A program made the position numbers and the translations under genes. 64,000 nt of DNA from Atherinomorus stipes (lineage: Eukaryota > Chordata > Actinopteri > Atheriniformes > Atherinidae). Within the stretch, counting starts at the first letter, position 1; each line of letters starts with the position of its first letter. The DNA lies in NCBI GenBank assembly GCA_023101725.1, contig JALJCO010007127.1, positions 310,001 to 374,000 of the forward strand, written 5' to 3'. The notes under the pieces were generated by a model. The model ran no database searches and was not told the DNA's origin. It worked only from the letters and a program-made list of their open reading frames with translations. Below are positions 23,521 through 36,379 of the stretch, piece by piece.

Positions 23521-24062
23521 CCCCGTCCCAATACCTGCACTTCCACCCTTGCGCCCCTAGAATGCGCGCTCCCGTTGAGGGGTTGAAGTGCGTAGCGTGT
23601 CCCAATTCTCCAGGGCTGCTCGAGGGTGGAAGTCCGTCACGCCCCTTTTGCGCCCTCAATCCACACTTCAGTGAAGTCCGCATCTATGCAGACTTCACCG
23701 AAGCATATTGCCCATAATTCATTGCTGCATGTGACGTTTTGAACCATAAAGGCGGAACATGTCCATGTTTGGAGATGAGCTCCTGCCTGTGGTGAAAAAA
23801 AAGCCATTTCAGATGTAAACATTGAAATATTTAATCTTTTATGCTGTATGTGGAATAATTTCTGAAGTTTGTCCTGTTACTTCTGAATATACTTTGAATA
23901 TTATAATTCAAAGCATTTGAATAATGAAAGTTATTAGTTTACTGATAAAAGTAGCTAAATTAATTTTTTATTTAAAAACTTTATTTACAGGTAAGTCCAG
24001 TCGAGACGCAGCGTCTTTAACAAGGGAAACCTGTTTACCTGACATAGTTTAGTTTAGTTTAG

Positions 24063-24093
<31 letters not shown>

Positions 24094-24846
24094 ATGGATC
24101 CCCATTAGTCTTCACCAGTGAAGAATATTCTTCCTGGGATCCAGATCAACATAAATTTTGAACATACAATCAACAAAAACACAGGTTAACTAAATTAAAA
24201 TACAATACTAAGCAAACATTTTAATGGAAAAAAGCAAAAACTAAATAAGTATACATACCAAAGCATCTAGATTTACAATGAAATTAAGGATAAAAATAAT
24301 TATGTAGCCGTACTTCTGTAAGCCTTACAACTCATGTAATTAATACAGGTCTCAGTTCCCAATGTAACTCAAAGAACTTATACATGTTTTTATGGACATG
24401 TGGACATTTATGGACATTCTATGCTAACGATAACAGTCACAGAGCAACAATTTAATCATTATTATATGTTTGTTTAGAATGTAACAGTTATTTAACCTGT
24501 ACTGGTGAAATTTTACAGACATCTTACATAAATTAGTTCAGTAATTCATTTATTTATTAATCAAACTTGTGTGGATTTCATAACATCTATTTTACAAGAA
24601 CAGATGAAATTAACTTTATTCAGTTTATGTTTAAAAAAGATGCCTCTTCACCAGGAACAGAGATGAAGCTGAGTTTGGCAGCAATGACATGAAATGACGT
24701 GGTGCAAAATGGAGGAAAAATCACTGTCCCAATTCTGCCTTTTTCCCACACTTGCAAACTGCACACTCCAACCCTTAATGTGCACTTCTGCCAAGTGCGC
24801 ACTACATACAAGGGTGTAGGGTTTAGGGTGGGTATTGGGACGGGGC
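23521..24846. mobile_element. TIR DNA transposon (Harbinger-like ends)
   Basis: The left end GGCCCCGTCCCAATACC is repeated in inverted form as GGTATTGGGACGGGGCC at the right, a 17-bp terminal inverted repeat. TCA flanks both ends (CC-TCA-GG context, so CCTCAGG is found at both junctions), consistent with a 3-bp Harbinger-type target duplication or a 7-bp one. No intact transposase lies inside; a non-LTR 3' tail is nested at 24045-24330. Internal GTCCCAATTC motifs at 23602-23612 and 24727-24737 echo the ends. Confidence 0.75.
24045..24330 (-). repeat. Non-LTR 3' tail with (AGTTT)9 microsatellite
   Basis: Nine AGTTT units at 24046-24090 are followed by ATTATGGATCCCCATTAGTC and GAAGAATATTCTTCCTGGGA. 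Read on the minus strand this is a common fish retroelement 3' end terminating in (AAACT)n. It sits inside the 23521-24846 DNA transposon. The right limit is uncertain. Confidence 0.6.
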
Positions 24847-24848
24847 CT

Positions 24849-25319
24849 CAGGCTCTATAGCTTCTAGGTGGTGCTCAACGTTCAGGATTAGCAGGCAGCC
24901 TATAAAATTAAATTCCATCCTGGGATGTCGATCGAAGCATCCACAAATGTACTATCACTTTTTCTAGGCAAAATGCTAGTTGGAGCAGCCGAGTCCGTAG
25001 CAATAAGCCTGTTAAGTTGATCTTTCAACCACCCAAGAACATCGCCAACGTGCTTGTCAGATCGTCCGGAATGGCACGTGAGAATGGTCCATGCAGTAAT
25101 CACAGTTTGTATCTGCCTACATTGTTACACCAGCTTGAGCTTATTTTGGAGAAGAGGAAAGTCTCTAGACAGATGGTACTACTACTGCAGTGTTTTACAG
25201 ATAGTAGATCGACCTTTTTCTGGAGTGCAGCAGTCTCTTTTGTTAAACTGCAGACAGGCAACAATGTTCTTTTCATAGGGCAATTGCCCTTTGCTTGTAA
25301 CTCTGTCATGCACCCATAA
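24849..25319. other. Unassigned, probably degraded transposon sequence
   Basis: Open frames on both strands (24900-25103, 25017-25319, 25100-25309) overlap one another and have no motif I recognise. They may be relics of the neighbouring Harbinger-like elements. No host exon is supported. Confidence 0.35.
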
Positions 25320-28300
25320 TTGATTAGTGTTCTCCCGAAAGTGGACTAATGAACTTTATTGCAAGCTAATAAGAGTGAGGCCCCAGATCTCTTATGAGCT
25401 GATTACATATCTTGCTCCTGTATGATTTATCTTTTTATTTGGTCGACCACTCAAAGGGAGAGATATACAGATGCGGACATGAAAAAGTTCCCCTTTCTGC
25501 CGACTGCCAGCCGCTTACCAGCGACTTGTCTGCTAATTCAATCGCACATAGAAATGCCCCTGTGCCCAGGGGAAATGATTTCAGAGCATAAATGAATGCC
25601 CAGAACAAGGACGTTTCCACACGCCAAGTTTGGACACCGTGCATGATGACATATTCGCGGGACAAATCGTTCAGCCAGTGATAATGCAGTAATAGTGCAC
25701 TATTACTGCACCACTTCTGGCAGAAAAAGGAGGAACATTTTCATGCCCACATCTGTAATGGTCTTGAATATGCCCTATCTTTTATATTTCTGTTGTTCTT
25801 ACTTAATATGGTTCCTTTTTAAAAAATACACAAATAGAAGTACAAGTGTACATACACAGCCCCAAACAACTTTCATGCTATCATGTAAATATATAGGTGA
25901 TCGTGAGATATACAATAGAAACAGATGTGATTATGTGAATATATTTTAATATTAGTGTGGATGTCAGTATGGTCACTGAACCGATTTCTCCTGAACAAAC
26001 TGGCTTTGTCTCATGTGGACACAGTGATAGAGTCCTTCAATAGAATAAGCAAGGCTGGCAAACTTCAGTGAATGCTCATCAATATGTACCACATGATGTT
26101 TGTTTACATCCTGTTGAAGTTGACCTCCTTGGTGCAGATGCCTTCTTAATAATGAAAATTAACATCACCATTGCTCTGAGGTACAGCGATTGAAATGTGA
26201 AGAGAAAAATTCTTGAAATTGCAAAATATCATTGTTAAACCTTGACTGAAAGGCTCTAATTTTAATTAGCAGAGGACGAGAATCCCTCAGGACTTTATTT
26301 TCAATTTTCAATGACTGTTCTTAACACATTTAATCTCTTCAGTCTGTTAATAACCTCTTATTTGATTAAAGAACATAATCATCTTTATTCCTTTTTAATC
26401 TATTAAAGTACAGTCACTCATTTGTTCAAACTTTTTTTCTGTCTCAAGGACTTTGATGATATGTGCTCCCTTATGATGATATTTCTCAGTTCATCTTTCC
26501 TCTCTATTTGCTCAGGATGATTAACGACACACACACAATCACACACACTCAGAGCATAGCTGGTATATTTCTCCTCATGTACATTCAGATGCTTCAAGTG
26601 GGTGCCGAACGTAACACATCTGAGTCTCTTCTTGACTTTCTGGATACACCTCTTCCTTCAGGGCTTTTAGATTCTCCACGGCTCAACCACTCAGGCATAA
26701 ATGAAAGTTGTGCTCCTTTCAGCATCTTACTGTAATGAAGCACGGTGGAGTATGAGCCAGCTTATCAATAGAACCAAGAGGAGAATGTCATGCTCTTGGT
26801 CATGAAGTGTTTTGCTTTCTTCCAACATGAAGCTGTAGATGAGTTTTTATATATGCCATGTGGCATGTGGAACAAAATCACAAACAGCTTAGTGTGTGAC
26901 TGGTCAGGGTTTGGGATGAAATACTATCTCCCTCAAAGTGTAATGACGTCAAGCAGAACCACTTGATCGTCAAAGTGGGGTTTTTGATATGTATATTTAC
27001 TGAAATTATCATCCTTGTTTTACTATCTCATGGTTTCATTATCTGCAATTAAATGACAAGAGAACTTTTGTAATAATTGCCTACAATTACAGGATAGGTA
27101 GCAACCATTAGCATTTTCCTTCTTTCATGATTTAAATTGCCCCATAAACCACCAATTGTAATAGATCGACAAGGAACCATTATGCTTAAGGGACGATAAT
27201 GACAGAATAAGGAGAAAACAATTTAGCTACTCCTGCAACAACAATTGTGGCTGCATAGCTTATTTGTGGCACACAATCCAAGATCTGTGTGACAGACCAA
27301 ATTTTGCATTTATTAAAAAAATACATAAAAAGAGGAATAAGTCTTTAACATGGTACAGATCTGTCTTCAGAACCAAGCTGTTCCTGATATTCATTCATCG
27401 ATAATATACACTTTGCAGCCAACATGGATAGTCTCTTTTCTTTGACCTCTTTGGCCACCAGATGAGCTGTTATTGACAAATAACATTTCTCACCTAGACT
27501 CTGCTTGACTCCTTAAAATGAGATGACTGAGGGCTTGGCAACCAAGTTGAAAATGCCTATTTTGGTTTATTTTGAGATGATATATCAGTTTTGGGGAAAA
27601 TGTCTAGAGCCTCTCTAAGTCCCAGTCTTGCCTCTCTAATTTCCTGCAGCAGGCAAGCAAAATGTTTAATTAGCTTGTGTATGAGACGCCAGTGCATCTC
27701 AGGAGGTTTCCACTTCGTTGTCAGATTTAAATTAGCCACAGAATTATGAATTATATTTCTTAATGTCTCAAACGGGCTATAATTAAAGGAGAAGTTATTT
27801 TGCCCTGGTGCTACAGCAACACAGACTTGTATTTATTGTGGTTATGATCCAATAACTCCACAAAATAATGTTTCAAGAAAGCCACAAGAGTAAGTCTTGA
27901 AAGATGTGCAAACTTCTAAGTTTTACAATCTAAAACTCAAACACATGATCACTGGGAGTATGTAAGAGATAAGAAAATGGGCCAAATAACTGTTTAATTG
28001 TACTTTTATAAACTGTGATGTGGGTGCCATCTGCTGGTTTTTGTGTGCAAGAAACAACCCTGTATTTACCTTCATCCTACCACAAGGCGGACACTGCACT
28101 ACTGAATGAAGCATGCTTAATCCACACAGAGATTTGGATCTCAACTGCAGGAACTATTTCCTCTGATAAAACCTGGTGTTTTCTGTATTGTTGCAGATAA
28201 AGCCATCCACTCTCCAACACAAACACAATTCAAACTTATCAGAGATGAAAGCTCATATTGTCATAAAAGTGGCTTGCCCCTGTCCAATAATGATCCAGCA

Positions 28301-29718
28301 ATAACTCCTCCTCTTTATCAGAGATAGAAAGTTCAACACCATGTAGTTATAACCAGAAATCTATCAATGATAAGATGCAGTAATTAAGGCTGAAATAGAA
28401 AAGAAAATGTTTGCTTTGTTGATTTTTTGATAGATGTTAATCTTTTAGTAAATCATATATAATCAAAATTTAATAAAATGTGATGCCTCTGTAAATATAG
28501 ATTGTGTCATCTTTTTCATTACCATTTCATTTCTTCGGGAGCTGAGTAAGCAATTTACATAATCTACACTTATTCATCTCTTAGGTAAAAACAGCACACC
28601 CATCTGCAACCATAATAAGTGCTCATACTCTGCTTCATGGAAATGCATCTTTTGGGCAAATAAACACATGTACATTAGGATTTTTGGTTTGTTTGTGCTT
28701 ACTGTTAGAGATTATCTGAAAACTTTGCGAAAAATCCATAAAATATAACCACTTTAAAGATAGTTGTCTCCACACACACAGTCCTTGGCCTTAAGAGTTG
28801 AAAAACAGTGCTGGGATTCAAGGCTGAAGATACAATTAAAAACCTAAGAAAATCACACACAACACATGAAGGCTTCAGATGTGACAAGTGCAAGACAGGA
28901 TAACAAGGTCAGTGGTAGGACAGATGTACAGTATGAAGCACACTGTTCAAATTCAGTGACTTTCGTAATCATGTGATGTCAGTGAGTGGCAGAAGTGTTA
29001 ATAAGCAGCATAATCTAATGGTGACATCAAGGTTTTGAACTCTGCTGCACCAGGAGACCAGATAATCAGGTCAAACTGATAACAAAAAAGATTTTTTTGC
29101 TTTGACTACCAAATTGACTTTTATCTCGATTTTTAGATTTTATTTTTATTTATTTTTTTTTTTTTTTAGAATTTTTAGAATAATTTAACAGTATCATAAC
29201 TCAAAATACCCTAGACATTGCTTTTAATCCAGGCAGACATAAAAGTATGTCACGCTTTTCTGACCGCTAATGGAATTCTGTTGTTTTGTCTGCATTTCAA
29301 GGGTCAAGAGGAAATTCTCTGGGAACAGTAAACAGGACCAGTTTACTTTTTAACTTATTCTGTTTTTTTCTCACACTAATCCTCTTTGGCAACAGAGTGT
29401 TCTGCACTTCCCCTGATATGAGGCAACTACACAATGTTAAACATTAAGCTGCAGTTAGACGCCGTCAGCAAACACAGAGGTGGTTTCAGGTGAGGGTGGT
29501 AGATTGTCTTGAAAATTTGGTTGCTGGAGGAACACGGCCAATAAAATGCTAAATTTTGTATAACCTGCTATCAATAGATTCTTTAGATATATTTTAAACT
29601 GAGTTTTTGATACAAGCAAAGTATTTTGTGCAACTGAAAAAAGTCATTTAACATTTTGTACAAAGATTTTTGTTCTTTAAGCACTGAATTTTGCCAACAT
29701 AAGCTCTTTTAATGATCA
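25320..29718. other. Unique intergenic DNA with candidate regulatory elements
   Basis: About 4.4 kb free of recognisable repeats and coding exons, unusual in this repeat-rich window. Several stretches (25320-25690, 26230-26420, 27560-27800) combine AT-rich homeodomain-type cores (TAATTA, TTTAATTAGC, TAATTAAAG) with GC-balanced words, the texture of vertebrate conserved non-coding elements. INSIG1 sits beside the developmental gene EN2 in other vertebrates, which makes enhancers plausible. No conservation data were available. Confidence 0.4.
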
Positions 29719-29721
29719 ATA

Positions 29722-30207
29722 GCCCCGTTTCCACCAATCAGTCTGGGTTTGATCGGGCCAGGCCTGATCGGGTGAGCTTTGGTACGGATATGTTGATTTC
29801 ACGTTGCGTCGCCATAGCAAACTGTCCCCTTATCCTGCAGGTGGAATATTAACTGGATAGCGCTGCTACATGATCACATGACATCATCGCCGTACAACCC
29901 CTTTTAACCAAAACACCACACCACATGTGACAGAAATAAAGGAGTCACTCCTCCTTAGTTTTAATGCTGGGTCACGCGGGAAGTGATGGATTTTTCAGCG
30001 AATCAACACATTGCTGTGTATTGGCTCCACCTCTTTGGTCCGGATTGGTTAGATCAGTACCCCTACCGAAGGATACCAAGTAAGTAGGCCAGGTCGGATA
30101 TATGGGTACTCGTCCCAGTTTTTATCTGTAGAGACACAAAAAAAACGTGGACCGATCCGGCCTGACCCAACCCGACCCGACCCAGACCCGCTGGTGGAAA
30201 CAGGACT
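29722..30207. mobile_element. MITE with GTTTCCACC inverted ends
   Basis: The left end GCCCCGTTTCCACCAATC matches the reverse complement of the right end CGCTGGTGGAAACAGG. Further in, GATCGGGCC/GGCCTGATCGGG words are mirrored by the ACCGATCCGGCCTGACC... segment near 30150-30185. No coding capacity. A second member of the family is at 54233-55511 inside insig1. The target duplication is not clear. Confidence 0.7.
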
Positions 30208-31910
30208 AGTTTCTATGGGCTCTGTGCACAACTCCACTAGGCTACTCCTTGAACTTAAGCCAGCTTCTGTCTCATGTCTTTCATTACTGGACAAACTAAT
30301 TAATCCAGGATTTTTGTCTCATTAATAAGCAAACTATTGTTTTCAATACTTGTTTATATCAGAACAATGTGCTCAACTTTACACATGCAAACAAAGTGGT
30401 AACATGTTAGAGGTTGTACAAAACTGTGAGTGCAATCAATTTTATGTGAAAGAATTACTAAAGAATAGTATTTTGTTTTTGAGGTTGGGAATGGTAACGT
30501 TCTTCCAATTTTCCATACTGGAATTTGTGGGGTGCAAACTCCCTTTTAACTCTCTTTGTGGGAACTTTTTGTGGAAATTCTGAATGCACTATTTATAGAC
30601 TATCATATTCATGGTCTTCGACAAGCAGATTTGACATGGTCCTGGTAGTAGAGTTGAAGTCGACCACCCCTTGAGTTCAGATTTTCAACTCAGAAAAACC
30701 CTCATCAACCGGCCTGGTCTCAAAATCCAGAATGGCTGCCTCACACATAAAAATGTAGTAAGTTTTATTCTGTTCATTTGCACTTTTTTTTATGTTTTCT
30801 AAAATCATTCACACATGCTACTGTACATGCCTCTGTGACAATTTTGCTCAACTGGAATTGATTTTTTAAAAATTGCTCTTATCCAGAACTTATTTCATTA
30901 GTTTATGACAAGTATTTTTGGTAAAAGATCAACCCCACATTGTCACATACATGTTCTTCACTTTCACATTGGACTTGTTTGAAAAGACCATTAAACTGTC
31001 ATTGCTGATCCAAAAATAACCCCAAAATCAGAACTTCTAGTCAGTGAAAAACAGTCCCTCTTTATGCAGGGACACACAGTGCTGGTCCTAATGAAAGCTA
31101 TCAGTTTTCATTAACAAGGCCAGGCAGGCTTTCTCACAAAGTCAATTCATCCAAGAGACTTTTATAAGCTGTTAGTTGCATACCCATCCCTGTACAATCA
31201 CCCATGGGTGCTCTCATGGTGAGTTGTCCCATTATTCACTGTCTGTAAAACAGCTTCAGGATCTGTCTGCCATCAACATCATGACTAATTTCTGTCTCTG
31301 TGCAGCTTTGCTTGAGGACAAATATGTGAAGAATATTTTTAGGATCATTGTCAAACTTCTATCAAACTTACTGGACTACACAGACTATCTCCGTCCTTTC
31401 TTTCAAACACACACAAATGCACCCGCCAAGGGAGCAGCTGTGATTGGTCAAGAATGACATCTGAGTAGATGGCTGACTATAATTTAGAATGCCTATTGGC
31501 TGCTGGGACTGTGCTGTTCATGAGCACTTCTAGCTTAGCTGGTTTGAATAAAGCTTTTGTGTAAACATGCCACACAGACACTGACACACAGCAGTATGAC
31601 AAACACAAGCAGTCCAATACAAAAGCCTTGCAAAATAAAACTGTTCAGTTGTTGCCAGAGGTGATTCAACATTATTGCATGTTTTGCTTTTTAGCCCACT
31701 GCTGCTCCTTAGACTGCTTACAACACCAGATAATTCAAAATAGAAATATAACTTTTCACACTGGTTAGGTTAATTTGAAACACAGTTTTCAGTTAATTTA
31801 TTTTCCCTATTAGTGTAAAAATAAGCCGAACTCCGGGAAGCTAACAAGTGGGCAGGTAACTTGTTATGACAGATGTGTAATGTGCTCTTAAAGAAAGAAA
31901 AGAAAAATAT
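30208..31910. other. Intergenic DNA, no supported gene
   Basis: Mostly unique sequence. Frames at 30350-30583 and 31176-31457 show no recognisable domain. Confidence 0.45.
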
Positions 31911-31914
31911 ATAC

Positions 31915-32122
31915 TTTACTAATAGATCCCAATTAGAGAGCCAGTTAGGAAATTCATTCTCTGCATTTAACCCATCTCAGGTTGAACCTGAGAGCAGTGG
32001 GCTGCTAATTACCGCAGCCCAGGGAGCAGGGTCCACAGTGGTTCACCTGAGTGCTGTGTCGGGGACTCGAACCCGGGTCTGCCACGCCAAGGCCCACGAC
32101 GTTACCACTACGATACCCACTC
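31915..32122 (-). repeat. tRNA-derived SINE
   Basis: On the minus strand the head reads GGGAGTGGGTATCGTAGTGG with A box TAGTGGTAACG (32100-32110) and B box GGGTTCGAGTCCC (32062-32074), then a body containing GAGAATGAATTTCC-type sequence at the far end. The boxes are spaced as in a tRNA-derived promoter. The 127-codon frame across it (31873-32256) is not a gene. I could not find clean target duplications. An (AAAG)n tract follows at 32170-32187. Confidence 0.7.
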
Positions 32123-35100
32123 CCGTTCTTACCGTATTAGAAAATTATGCAAAATTACGCAAAAAAAAAAAGAAAGAAAGAAAGAAAATTATGCAAGGAG
32201 TAAATATGCTCAAAATGGGATTAAAATTTTTGCATTTGTCTTCCAAAGGGCAGTAAGTTACTGTGATAGACTTTATTTTAGACATTTTTTAAGAGAGACA
32301 AGGCAATATAAATATTTACTTTTTTATATGAATACAGCAACAAAATATCTGTGAAAGAGAAATCAACAGGTTTTAAGGGATAAATAATTAAATAAATAAA
32401 TGGCACAACATGACAAAATTCCAGGAAACACAAGAACAAAACAGAAGGGACACTAAATGCAAACTGAATCAACTAACTACAAACCCATATTTTAAAAAAA
32501 AACCTCACCAACAATAAGAAAACATAATAGTTCTGAAAACAGTATTTTAGAGTTTATAACAGAAAACAGACAAAGCACAACTGTGGAACAAGTTAACTTT
32601 GTAAAACAGGAAATAAAACACAAAGTAAAACACAGATGCAGCAGTTTCTCAAAAACCACATCAACCAAACAAACAGCACAATAACATTTCAATAAATCCC
32701 GGCACTGTAGGACTGCAATATTTCAGAAAATACAGCCTTTCAAAAAAGCGAGGTTCTCTGTTGTTTTTGTTTTGTCATGTTGCGATATTTTGAACCCTCA
32801 GGAAAAGCATTATTTTTCTTGAAAAGAACAATCTTCTCAGTATACTTGTACATAATTTCAAGTTGTTTGGCAGGTATGGTTGCTGCAGGCGTCTTAGAAA
32901 CTGGACTAAAGCTCTTTTATGTATTTAGGCGGGCTTCGTATTCCAGTTTTGAAGCTGTAATTAGAGATCTCTGGGACCAGAACATCTCCTGTCATACACC
33001 CAGTTCCTCATATTGCTGAAACATATCCATTATGAATGTACTTATATCTATAACAAACAATCAAAATGAATAACAGGACCTAAAGCAGTTTTTTTTATCC
33101 TCCTACATGTGAATTAGCTAAGTTTTAAGATCAGCACTATAGAGAAATCCATCTTTTCTCAGGTTTTGTCTTGAGATATCAACTTACACCTGTGGAACCT
33201 GTAAAGCTTGCTTTATGCGATTTGTTTAATCGCATAAAGCAAATATCACAATCCAACAGAGCCAGCTGTTTGTCCATTGTTTATGCTCAAAGTTATCGTT
33301 AGCACCAGCTTCATATTTATTTCATAAACTTAAAAGTTTTCATCATTCTACTCAACCACGTTTTTTTGTTTGTTTGTTTGTTTTGTTTTTGCAGGAAAAG
33401 CAAATAAATGCGTTTCCCAAAATGTCCCCGTTCCCTGAAAGAACCATATTAAAAGCAGGGAACCTTCTCTGAAATAAGAGCCCTGAATCAGGATTTTCTT
33501 ATTAACCCTGCATGCTCTTTTCTTTTTTAGCTCAGAAAATAAGCACACTGTACCGGAAAGTGTGTAGGATCTGTATATGAGCTGTTCTGAAACAATTTCA
33601 GAGCGGAGCACCAAAGAACAAAGGGATACAGAGATAGAATCCTGGTGCCACACCCTCAAGCTGCAGAGCCAGCGCCTTTATGGCAACCTTTGTAAAGCTG
33701 GTTGATACACTCTATACCCAAGAATCCCCTTTCATCTTCTATGGCACAGTGAGAGCCAGAGAGCCACTGAAAAGACTGGGTATTCAGTGAGTAGAAGCAG
33801 AGGTACTGAAAAAGAAGAAAGAGAACTGGAGAACTTTAAGTAAACTAGATTATTAAGTTAACAATAAAAAAATAGGGATAGATGCTGTAATTACCTGTGG
33901 AACATTTAAATGAAAAGATCATCACGCAAGTCCTCTTAAGGTATATCTCTGCACATAAGAGAGGAGTAAATGCCATGATTTTTGACACATGAAGTAGGGG
34001 GAATAAACAGGATGAAGCTGAAGCCGTTTTCGTCTTAATCAACTCTCCGTGAGGGTGGATTAGGATGTTTCCTTTCATAATTTCACACAGGATTGAGGAA
34101 AAAATTGTCAGGCTTGAGTTTGATAGATCAATTTGCAGCTCTTCCAGCAGGCTTTTCCTCTCCTTTCCTATTATAAAATCCCTCTGAGTCTAACAGCATA
34201 ATCTATGACACGCTTGATCTGCTTTTCATTTGAAGTGTCGTAGCATCCTGCTTTATCTCCTGACATGGTGGAGACCTCCTCAATGCCAGTACCAACACTT
34301 GGTTGCTAGGAGCTATTTGCTATATGCAGAGTCATTTTCATGGTTATTATGGTGCCACATTAGCTAAAATAGCATTTCAGCCTTCTCATTAATTCACGTT
34401 AATGTCACTACTAGAAGTAATCTAGATCACCACAGCATCTCTATCATTCAATATTGCTTAAGCCTTTTTTTTTTTTTTATTAATGTAATTTAATAGTGTA
34501 TGTGTTTTCTTGTGTAGATGTCAACTCAGGTCACACATATAGCTGACACCAAAATCCTTTCTTGTAGAGTAACACACATGCTACCCGTTTCTGTTGAAGC
34601 AAAGACAGAGATTTGTACACTGACACACCCACACACTCACTGCTGTAGGCTTTTATCCTCAGGCACCTGGATAGCTAAGAATTACACAGAGAGAAACTTA
34701 TTCATTTGGGAAACATACACATACCGCTTCCCTGAGACGAGCCTATAGTCCCGAGGCTGAGAAAAATACTATTGTTGGATTACTCTGGTGGTGTGGTAGT
34801 TTGAGGCCTTGAGGAACTCTGGTGCACCCATCTCTTTTTGACCCCCCCCCCACGGTGAAACTGCAAGGCTGTAGTGATTTATCTGTATTAACCACATGGT
34901 TTACAGAAATTACAGTAGAGTAAACATGACTGATGTCATTATCTATGGATTGCTGCTATGTCATTTCAGGACTACAGCTGTGTGTTTGCAAAGCCTCATG
35001 AGTGAGGATCAATTACATAATGTCCAAGCATATTTTTAAAGAAAAAAAAAACCTGTTCTGTTCTTTTAAACTTGAATTTCCTCTTTGATCATTCCTCTTA

Positions 35101-36379
35101 TCCTATAGGACATTCTGCATTTGTTCAAGCCTTCCGCATACATCGGTATAACTCGAAGCACTCAGCAATGAAACCAGGGAGACAAATGCAAACTTTTCAA
35201 CCCTCAATATACTTTCACGCTTGACTTATTTGCTAAAAAATAGTGAAACAGCTCTGGTGGAGTGCAGCTGTGACATTTATATTTAACCACTCAGTTATCA
35301 CTGCCATTTTAGAAATGGCTTTTCTCATTCTATTCAAGTGAAACCAATTTCAAGTCGGCCAGTTTGAATGTGCAATCTGGAGCTGTAATGCTAACATTGA
35401 AAAACTCATTTTCAAGCTGCTTTAGTGGGGGTGAAAAAGCTGTTTTATCTTTTAAATTGTGTGATGACATGGTTACAACACAGAGTAAGAAGCTCCCTCT
35501 TCAATGTATTTGCCATTTCTTAATTTGGCTCACTTAAAAATGTGTAATAACTCATTGGTTCACAGCCCAAAATGTATTACTTTAACAGTAAGGTCTCAGA
35601 ATAGCGATATGCCTGTTTCTTTGCCTGCTCTTTTCCATAAGTGTGAATCTGTGTCACATGACTGTCATGTTTTTTCCTCTACACAGAAGCAGAAGGAGGT
35701 CTTTCACTCACGAGAATGGGGCTTGTTTCATTTTGTTTCATTTTTTGGCTTCTTTGATTCCAGTTTCTGTTTGCTTATGCTTTAGTCACAGTAATGCTCT
35801 GTTCACACATGTATACCAAAGTCTTTGTCACATTAGCACAGCAGGAGATTCCTCCTTGTGCATCCCTGCTCTGGAGAATTACCTGTTCTATTTCAATGCT
35901 GTATGGGCTATTCTGAGATTTCTATATCAGACAAGTCAGACTTGTCTAATATGGTAATTTATGTATCACTTAACTCATAAATTTGACTGTAGTGCATTGT
36001 CAAAAACTCTATGCTCATCTAATGGATAAGAAGTTGTTTTTTTTTTCTGTTGTTAAAATGATCATGTTGTGATGAATGTAATCAAGCCTATTCTAACATG
36101 GAAGCACCATGAATAATGGGGCAAAAAACTAAAGTTTGACTTAATCTTGAGGACCCATTGCAAAAATGGCATGGTAAACTCCAGAGGCAAACATTATCTA
36201 GATGAGTTAAGATGCTTCTACGATACAGCTCATTTATCACCCCAAAACTCTCATGTTCTCAATGCAAAGACAGTGAGCATCTGAATTAAGAGAATAATAT
36301 TTTTCATGCTTAACTGCTTTCCAATAAAAACTGTTTTCCTTACATTAAAATGTCTGTAAGAATATAGTATTTTTGCTGT
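32123..36379. other. Intergenic DNA, no supported gene
   Basis: About 4.2 kb of mostly unique sequence. Simple features are a TTTG tract at 33361-33389, a T run at 34467-34478 and C9 at 34843-34851. Frames of up to about 104 codons (33348-33659, 35504-35957) lack recognisable motifs. The 34100-34460 stretch has enhancer-like texture. Confidence 0.45.

Noticed and set aside
31873..32256. 127-codon + strand frame
   Set aside because: Runs across a tRNA-derived SINE in antisense and ends in an AAAG tract.
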